10,612 bases of DNA, from positions 1-10,612 of the forward strand of contig JBKHYJ010000064.1 in NCBI GenBank assembly GCA_046565505.1, given 5' to 3'. The DNA is from JBKHYJ01 sp046565505. Its GTDB lineage: Bacteria; Acidobacteriota; Blastocatellia; UBA7656. The position numbers and the translations under genes were made by a program. How positions within the stretch are numbered: position 1 is the first letter of the stretch; the number at the start of each line of letters is the position of its first letter. Below the pieces are notes generated by a model. It saw nothing but the letters and a program-made list of their open reading frames with translations. It was not told where the DNA came from and did no database searches. This document shows positions 5,879 to 10,612 of the stretch, piece after piece.

Positions 5879-7471
5879 TCAATCCCACGCGTCGGCCCGG
5901 CGGTCCTCGGCATTCATAGCACTCAACAGTGAACCCGCCAACGTCAACGTCACGCCCCAGGTCGCTGCGCTTTCCCAACCCAGTCCTATCTTCGAGACTA
6001 CGATTGTAAGAGCTCCCGCGATGACCAGATAAAACCCCCTCATTCGGCCCGTCGAGCGGCCCCGGAGCCAAATGCTGCCGAGGTTAATCAACATCACGGC
6101 GACGAATACCGGTTGCAGCCACGGATAATACGGAATCTGCTCCAGACCCGCGATACCGAACACACTCAAATACCCGGCCCAGCAGATCGGACACTTTGGG
6201 AAAAATGCCACTGCGACGGCCGCGAGCGTGCCGAACACCGGAGATGCCGTCTTACGGCGTGCCGGAGAGTCTGCCGACCTCTGAGAGCCCTCGGACCTCG
6301 CCTTGCTACTTTCCTCCTTCATCAGTTCGATTGTACGATCCACTACTTGCTGCTCATCCCAGTGAATGCGCTCAAAGCAAGCGACCGCCCGACCCTCGGA
6401 ATCAAGGATGTAAGCCTCGATTCGGTGTCGGTTCACCAGCGACTCGATGAAGTTGACCCCGAGCTTGAAGTGACTGCGAAGTGCGTTGATACCGTCAACG
6501 GCCCTCAACATTCGATGGCATGCGCCCATGCACACCCCCCGGTTCTGCCCGTAGCTGCGAAGGCGGTCGGGGAGATCGAACCCGGGATCGTACGTGATCG
6601 CCGCCGTGTGTATTTGATCGGCGAGTCCCTGCGCCTCCAACAACTTTTGAACGCGGGCCAGCTTCGTGACAGTCAGCGAGCATTTCAGCGGGTTGTCGCA
6701 GCGCGTGTAGAAAAAGACTACGATGGACGGATGCCCCCGGAAGAATTCCTTGAAGGTGATTGACGTGCCCTCTTGATCCTCGAAGACGGTTGACTCGACA
6801 GGCTCACAGCCGCGCCGGGAACCCAGCGCCCATGAAAACGTCTGTCCCAACCCGCCCGGCAGCGTACAGCACGTATCGGCTTTGAGTTCATCGGCTTGAT
6901 CGGCGCCGCGAATCGCCTTTAAGGCCTTTTCCACATCGCTCAGCAGTTTCTTGGAGAGCCCCGCACGTTGCGCTCGCAGGGACTCAACTTCATGCAGGAC
7001 TCCGCGCGCATGTGGGCCGAGCCACGCCAATGTCGCGAGCAGTTCGCGAACGGCGCTCGTGCCTGTGTACGAGGTCGCGTATTCACCGTAGCTTTCAAAG
7101 GATACAGGCTCGTCGTGATAGCGGATGTTGTTGAGCGCACGCATCACGAATGGGGCGAGGGCCGGAGTAGGGTTGGGATAGGACCGAAGCGCGCGGGCGG
7201 CCGCCGCTACGAGATATACGTCAACTCCGGTGTCTAGCTCTTCGAGCACGAAGAGGAGCGCGTCGTCCGACACCCCGACGCGCGCGAGAGCAAGCAGTAC
7301 CCATCCGCGCATCCTTACTGTCGCTGCCGTACCCCGCTGGTCATAGTACGGCTGGTCTTCGCGCAACAACTCGGTAAGCCGTTCGCGTCGATCCGGGTCA
7401 TTGGCGAGCGCATTAACCAGCGCCGCAAACTGCGCCTCTGACTGTGCGCGAGTGGTTGCCGCGTCCTGCAT
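5879..7471 (-). CDS. Three-part fusion: HEAT repeats, SCO/thioredoxin domain, four-helix CPxC membrane domain
   Basis: A 530-residue protein; start ATG 7471 with AAGGTG eight bases upstream. Residues ~1-190 are helical HEAT-like repeats (RMRGWVLLALARVG, VAAAARALRSYPNP, RELLATLAWLGPHA). Residues ~215-385 are a SCO1/SenC-like thioredoxin fold: VVFFYTRCDNPLKCSLTVTKL with Cys258 and Cys264, ITYDPGFDLPDRLRSYG, and VNRHRIEAYILDSEGRAVA with a His at ~347-349. Known SCO proteins carry copper using CX3C plus His; here the pair is CX5C, and extra Cys lie at 201, 202, 222, 314 and 318. Residues ~411-518 hold four probable membrane helices; the first contains FFPKCPICWAGYLS (Cys427, Cys430), as in small metal-related membrane proteins. 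The gene follows the HEAT gene by 12 bases and is last in the tyrosinase operon. Copper delivery to, or thiol control of, the tyrosinase is inference. Confidence 0.85.
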   Translation of the reverse strand: MQDAATTRAQSEAQFAALVNALANDPDRRERLTELLREDQPYYDQRGTAATVRMRGWVLLALARVGVSDDALLFVLEELDTGVDVYLVAAAARALRSYPNPTPALAPFVMRALNNIRYHDEPVSFESYGEYATSYTGTSAVRELLATLAWLGPHARGVLHEVESLRAQRAGLSKKLLSDVEKALKAIRGADQADELKADTCCTLPGGLGQTFSWALGSRRGCEPVESTVFEDQEGTSITFKEFFRGHPSIVVFFYTRCDNPLKCSLTVTKLARVQKLLEAQGLADQIHTAAITYDPGFDLPDRLRSYGQNRGVCMGACHRMLRAVDGINALRSHFKLGVNFIESLVNRHRIEAYILDSEGRAVACFERIHWDEQQVVDRTIELMKEESSKARSEGSQRSADSPARRKTASPVFGTLAAVAVAFFPKCPICWAGYLSVFGIAGLEQIPYYPWLQPVFVAVMLINLGSIWLRGRSTGRMRGFYLVIAGALTIVVSKIGLGWESAATWGVTLTLAGSLLSAMNAEDRRADAWD

Positions 7472-7483
7472 GGTTGGTCACCT

Positions 7484-8398
7484 TCAGCCGCGGTACTTGC
7501 TCAGGAACCTTCGAGCGCTCTGTTTGTATTTCCCTGGGGCTTTACTGGCACTCATGCGCTCGACGCTCTTAAGCAGCGCCTTGTCTTTAGCAATCGCCTC
7601 GTCATCGCCGAACTGTGCGAGCGCGGTCATGCTCGTGGCTTGGATATCGTTATACTCCGCCTTGTCGAGCAGTATGTCTCTCGCGTGCTCCCGGAATTTA
7701 TCCGGGTCGAGCGCATGTAGTGCCGACGCCGAGATCTGGCGGTTCTCACGCAGCTCGTCTTTGTCCAGCAATATTTTCTCGAACAGCGGTGCGGAATTGG
7801 GGTCTGCCGCGAGCAGTCGAAGCGCCTCGCGCTTCGCGTCGGCGTTTGGCGGATTCTCTACGATCTCTCTCGCTACCGAATAGGCTTCCGCGTGTACGTC
7901 ATAGCTGAGCAGTTGCAGCGCCTTCTCGGGCGGGACCAGCGCCTTCTCTGGATCCTGTAGACCTTCCAGCAGTTTCTTCTCCGCAAAGTCATCATTCTCG
8001 CGCGCGAGCAAACCGAGCGCGCGCTGACGGATCTCGGGATCCGGGTCCGTCGCGATCTCGCGCAAGGCAACAATGTAGTCGCCGCGCCACGACTCGAATC
8101 CCTCTGCGCTGAAGCTCGCCGCGGCGAGGTGCTGCAACGCAGCGAGCCGCACCTCGACAGGCTCCTCCTTGTTACGAAGGATGCTTAGCACCGCCTGAGG
8201 ATTGTCATCATTTTTAACCGCGGCCAAAGGCACCTGCGCCATCGCCGCGACCCGCTGCTTGATGGGCTTCTGCGAACTGGTTGCGGTTGAATACGCGGCA
8301 GTGGGCGACAGCTTCGCCGCACCCTTCGACTTCCGCGGCGACTTCGCTTTCTTTGCAGCTTTCGCACCGCCCTTTGCGGCTTTTCTCTTGGTGGTCAT
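7484..8398 (-). CDS. HEAT-repeat protein with Lys/Ala-rich histone-like N-terminus
   Basis: A 304-residue soluble protein; ATG 8398 has AAGGAG eight bases upstream. Residues 1-~30 are Lys/Ala/Arg/Ser-rich (KRKAAKGGAKAAKKAKSPRK), like histone H1 tails and HC2-type proteins; up to ~50 stays disordered-looking. The rest is a chain of HEAT/ARM-like helix pairs (VEVRLAALQHLAAAS, DPEIRQRALGLLARE, KREALRLLAADPNS, NRQISASALHALDP), ending in RFLSKYRG. HEAT arrays are protein-binding scaffolds; no catalytic motif is visible. It starts 24 bases after the tyrosinase stop and its stop lies 12 bases before the SCO-fusion gene, which also begins with HEAT repeats, so the two may be partners. The basic tail could bind nucleic acid, a polyanion, or melanin-like polymer; none of these is shown by sequence. 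I see no signal peptide. Confidence 0.82.
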   Translation of the reverse strand: MTTKRKAAKGGAKAAKKAKSPRKSKGAAKLSPTAAYSTATSSQKPIKQRVAAMAQVPLAAVKNDDNPQAVLSILRNKEEPVEVRLAALQHLAAASFSAEGFESWRGDYIVALREIATDPDPEIRQRALGLLARENDDFAEKKLLEGLQDPEKALVPPEKALQLLSYDVHAEAYSVAREIVENPPNADAKREALRLLAADPNSAPLFEKILLDKDELRENRQISASALHALDPDKFREHARDILLDKAEYNDIQATSMTALAQFGDDEAIAKDKALLKSVERMSASKAPGKYKQSARRFLSKYRG

Positions 8399-8422
8399 GG
8401 ATCGTTCTCCTTGTCTCGGCCG

Positions 8423-9679
8423 TTAGACAAATCGCACATCGTCGTAATCGAATCCCAGACCTGAAATGGCGTTGACGGAGCCTTGATAATCGAGACAGTC
8501 GCGCACGCGTGGCTGTGGCCCCGGCGCGCTGACGCATGGTGATGCGGCTAGCGTGCCGCCGGGGGCCGTCGGGGGGCGAGTGCCTCCGGTGACCCCATTC
8601 CACGGCCACATCGTGTCGGGCAAGTTGTGGCCGACACGGCTGGCAGGGGTGCTGTCGTACGAGGCCGCCTGAGCAGGATCGAAGCGACCGTTCTGTCGCT
8701 GCCATTTCGCCCACAGGCGATCGACGTTGCAGTGGAGCAGGAAGAACAATGGGTCTTTCGCAGCGGTCCCGATCACGGAAATGGACCCGCCGAAGCTAAC
8801 ATGCGTTTGTCCGTGCGGGTTGCCTTCCATGCCGCGGAACAGCCTGTAGAGGTTGTTGGAGCCGCCGAGGGCGAGCGTTTGCGTCTCATTGATGACAATG
8901 GGCGCGGGCTGAGTGGCCGGGTTCCAGTTATTCAAGGGCCTGCGATTAACCCCCAGGACGTTGTCGGTTGTCCAGAATTGCAGCGGGTTCGTATTGCTGA
9001 ACTGGACAGTGCCATTAGGCCCGGAGACGCCGATGAAATCAGTCGTGAAGAGATTCGGCGCGGCCCGATCGAACCGCCAATAAGGCAGCGAAACGCTCGC
9101 ATCAATCGCCTGAAGCTCGCGTTCGAGATCGAGCAGGTAAGCGCGGTGCCAAGGCAGAAAACCTGGCGCGCGATGCGACTGTAGATCGCTCGCGGTTGTG
9201 TGCATATCGCGGAAGTCCTTGAAACGCCCCAAACCCTGGTTATTGAGCCGCCCCAACGCCGCCAGGAAGCGGTCGCGTTCTCCGGGCGTCAGCGTGTCGG
9301 CGTTCTTTCGGACGCGCACCATCAGCCGCGCCGAGCCGACCAGTTGCGGGGAGCCAGTCGAGGGGGTGACACGGGCCTCGATTCGCACGTCCCCGTTGTT
9401 GACGCTGGGCCGGCCGAACTTGCCGGCGACAAAAAACGGGACAGAAGCGCCAGTGACGGGGACTGATACCGTCACACTGTTGGAGAACGCTCCCGTTGTG
9501 CCCTTGCGGAAGACGACCGCGCCAGCGCTAGCCGCCGATACACTGGTGAGTTGCACGTTCGCGGTGGGCCCCGCCGCGCCGGACGGGTCGGTCACGCGAA
9601 TCCGGCAGGGAGATGGAGCCCATGAGACGAATTGCGCTCTCGGGTCCACGCTGTTGTTGATCTCCAACTCGACTTTCAT
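8423..9679 (-). CDS. Tyrosinase (type 3 di-copper oxidase) with N-terminal beta domain
   Basis: A 418-residue enzyme expected to hydroxylate phenols and oxidise catechols to quinones. ATG 9679 has a strong GTAGGAGG eight bases upstream. Residues 1-~122 look like a beta-sandwich or Ig-like domain (VSWAPSPCRIRVTDPSG, VTVSVPVTGASVPFFVAG) not needed for catalysis. Residues ~130-330 are the tyrosinase core. CuA ligands are His160 (RDMHT), His169 (SHRAPGFLPWHRAYL) and His178. CuB ligands are His289 and His293 (NPHGQTH) and His316 (DPLFFLLHCNVDRLWAKW). The residue after His289 is Gly. The tail (DYDDVRFV) resembles other bacterial tyrosinase ends. No signal peptide is visible; export, if any, would need a partner. 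It is first in a three-gene operon with a HEAT protein and an SCO-fusion protein, the latter a plausible copper supplier. Whether it is a true tyrosinase or a catechol oxidase cannot be told from sequence. Confidence 0.95.
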   Translation of the reverse strand: MKVELEINNSVDPRAQFVSWAPSPCRIRVTDPSGAAGPTANVQLTSVSAASAGAVVFRKGTTGAFSNSVTVSVPVTGASVPFFVAGKFGRPSVNNGDVRIEARVTPSTGSPQLVGSARLMVRVRKNADTLTPGERDRFLAALGRLNNQGLGRFKDFRDMHTTASDLQSHRAPGFLPWHRAYLLDLERELQAIDASVSLPYWRFDRAAPNLFTTDFIGVSGPNGTVQFSNTNPLQFWTTDNVLGVNRRPLNNWNPATQPAPIVINETQTLALGGSNNLYRLFRGMEGNPHGQTHVSFGGSISVIGTAAKDPLFFLLHCNVDRLWAKWQRQNGRFDPAQAASYDSTPASRVGHNLPDTMWPWNGVTGGTRPPTAPGGTLAASPCVSAPGPQPRVRDCLDYQGSVNAISGLGFDYDDVRFV

Positions 9680-10187
9680 TGCGCTGTCCTCCTACCCGCT
9701 GGGTTTGCCTCGGCGCGAGCGGCGGAATCTACCTGAGCCGTCAATGTCCAGTTAGACTAAACCTTCGATACCTAGGCGTCGTCATCCGAGTACTCCGGGT
9801 GCCTGTGGAAGTCGTGGACCTTTCCTGAACCGTCTAACCCTCCCCCATATTCGCTTGTCCACGCGGCGTATGATATACCATGTCGTCATGGTCAACAATA
9901 GGGTAGCGGCGCAAATAGGGTGACGAAATCAGGGGCTCGCCTTGTTGTCGCCGATACTATCCTGGCGGAACCGCTTGCCAAAGCTCCCGTGACCTGGCTT
10001 GCTCCGGCCTCAACCCTAAAGCATCAAACTGCCCTTATCGGCCTTGCCCAAAAGTCGGCATGAAGCGCTACATCCCGGTTCTCTTTGAGACTCTGTCCGC
10101 GGCTAATAGATTTTGAGCAAAGCTGCCTGAGAAAAGCCATTACACATTCGTATATCGTAATCTGATACACCGTGCCGGTTACTGTAA
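9680..10187. other. 508-bp gap: tyrosinase upstream region, no convincing gene
   Basis: This holds the tyrosinase ribosome site and presumably its promoter. An inverted repeat ACCATG-TCGT-CATGGT lies at 9877-9892 and could be an operator. On + there is a chain of tiny overlapping ORFs: ATG 9888-9923, GTG 9920-10063 (47 residues, LVVADTILAEPLAKAPV within) and ATG 10060 (18 residues). Their stop-start overlaps (GTGA, ATGA) look operon-like, but the peptides resemble nothing I know and lack clear ribosome sites. A decayed gene is as likely. Confidence 0.35.
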
Positions 10188-10547
10188 CTATTTCGTCGAG
10201 TCACATTTCCGCGAGCACGCCATTGCCAGGGTCCCATAGTTCACACATGTTTGTATACATCCGTTAGGCGTGGTACTAACGGTAACCGTCACCTGCAACT
10301 CGACCGACGCCCTTGGCCTCTTCTCCTGGCGCAGCTTCTCTGCGGCGGCTCGCAGGATAGCATCTTCGAGGGATGGGGTGGCAGCCAGTTTATCCAGATT
10401 GGCCGCCGACAATGACTCCTGCGGCCGGTCTGACGCAGGGACCATCTGTGCCACGGCCAACGTGCTGAGAGCGACGGCGGCCAAAACTAGTGCTCTGGAA
10501 ACAAAATAGTTTGAGAAACATGCTTTCTTGCTGTAGCGTTCCTGCAT
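10188..10547 (-). CDS. Small exported protein with twin CX3C motif
   Basis: A 119-residue protein I do not recognise. ATG 10547 is chosen because it opens a signal peptide: basic start (QERYSKK), hydrophobic core ALVLAAVALSTLAVA (19-33), likely cleavage after AVA at 33. A TTG at 10571 would add eight residues. Neither has a clear ribosome site. The mature part has a helical, charged middle (LEDAILRAAAEKLRQEKR), a beta-like stretch (VELQVTVTVS), then four Cys at 97, 101, 111 and 115: CIQTC and CSRKC, spaced CX3C-X9-CX3C. These could form two disulfides in the periplasm or bind metal. It lies 508 bases upstream of tyrosinase on the same strand and is probably transcribed separately. The composition and signal peptide support a real gene. 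Confidence 0.6.
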   Translation of the reverse strand: MQERYSKKACFSNYFVSRALVLAAVALSTLAVAQMVPASDRPQESLSAANLDKLAATPSLEDAILRAAAEKLRQEKRPRASVELQVTVTVSTTPNGCIQTCVNYGTLAMACSRKCDSTK

Positions 10548-10612
10548 GGCAAGAAAAGCACAACCTATCAAGCTGTCGAATGACGATCTTAGCTCTTTGA
10601 AAAATATCCTGC

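Larger units (their letters stand above)
5879..9679 (-). other. Predicted three-gene operon: tyrosinase, HEAT, HEAT-SCO-membrane fusion
   Basis: The three genes run in the same direction with gaps of 24 and 12 bases, each with its own ribosome site, and have undamaged reading frames. No promoter or terminator separates them, so a single transcript is likely. I could not identify a convincing promoter upstream of 9679. Confidence 0.75.

Noticed and set aside
5800..5960. A fifth attC at the end of the SCO-fusion gene, which would put the tyrosinase operon in the cassette array
   Set aside because: Only a weak R'-like GCCGGGC is present and no RYYYAAC partner with pairing L boxes is visible; a three-gene 3.8-kb cassette would also be unusual.
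7401..7908. Open + strand frames opposite the HEAT gene (Ser/Ala-rich, up to 160 codons)
   Set aside because: They are antisense to a clear HEAT protein, have low-complexity composition and no recognisable domain.
8627..9755. + strand frames of ~185 codons opposite tyrosinase
   Set aside because: Antisense to a complete tyrosinase with all copper ligands; a consequence of high GC third positions.
9751..9839. GTTAGAC and GTCTAAC pair resembling integron core boxes
   Set aside because: The boxes are in the order GTTRRRY then RYYYAAC, the reverse of an attC, and the sequence between them shows no L-box pairing; likely chance.
1..10612. CRISPR array, tRNA, rRNA, integron integrase
   Set aside because: No regularly spaced direct repeats, no tRNA or rRNA signatures, and no tyrosine recombinase motif seen in any frame.

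Overview
The window looks like accessory chromosome from a soil-type, moderately GC-rich bacterium. Tyrosinase, HEAT-repeat and SCO genes, Uma2, Phd/VapC and IS630/IS256 remnants together are compatible with Acidobacteriota or a similar environmental lineage. That placement is inference; no rRNA or marker gene is present. Every gene of substance is on the minus strand.

Layout, left to right. (1) 1-1090: the 3' end of an IS630-type transposase (+), an unrecognised minus-strand gene (96-692) that runs into it, and the last ~30 codons plus end repeat of an IS256-type transposase (+). (2) 1089-2221: a second, 5'-truncated, frameshifted IS256-type transposase (-) that has lost its first catalytic Asp and lies tail-to-tail with the first. 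(3) 2222-5800: what I read as a minus-strand array of integron gene cassettes with no integrase in the window. Four attC-like sites (5043-5136, 4176-4277, 3887-3988, 3160-3248) separate, in reading order, a Phd-VapC toxin-antitoxin pair, a secreted cupin, a very small cassette with at most a 33-codon ORF, a Uma2-family nuclease-fold gene, and a lipoprotein esterase whose own attC has been lost at the IS256 junction. In the Uma2 and cupin cassettes, the bases after the insertion point are perfectly complementary to the cassette's own R'' box. That is the signature expected of integron cassettes. (4) 5879-9679: an intact, tightly spaced operon with tyrosinase first, then a HEAT-repeat protein with a histone-like basic tail, then a fusion of HEAT, SCO/thioredoxin and a four-helix CPxC membrane domain. 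The SCO part suggests copper delivery or redox control for the di-copper tyrosinase. (5) 9680-10187: no convincing gene. (6) 10188-10547: a small exported protein with a twin CX3C motif.

Four small frame breaks (transposase, cupin, VapC, Phd), and possibly a fifth in the gene at 96-692, lie in the mobile half, three or more of them in or beside short homopolymers. The tyrosinase operon has none. This points to decay of the mobile half, although assembly error at homopolymers is not excluded. The strongest points for a second look are the integrase-less cassette array and the tyrosinase/HEAT/SCO-fusion operon.
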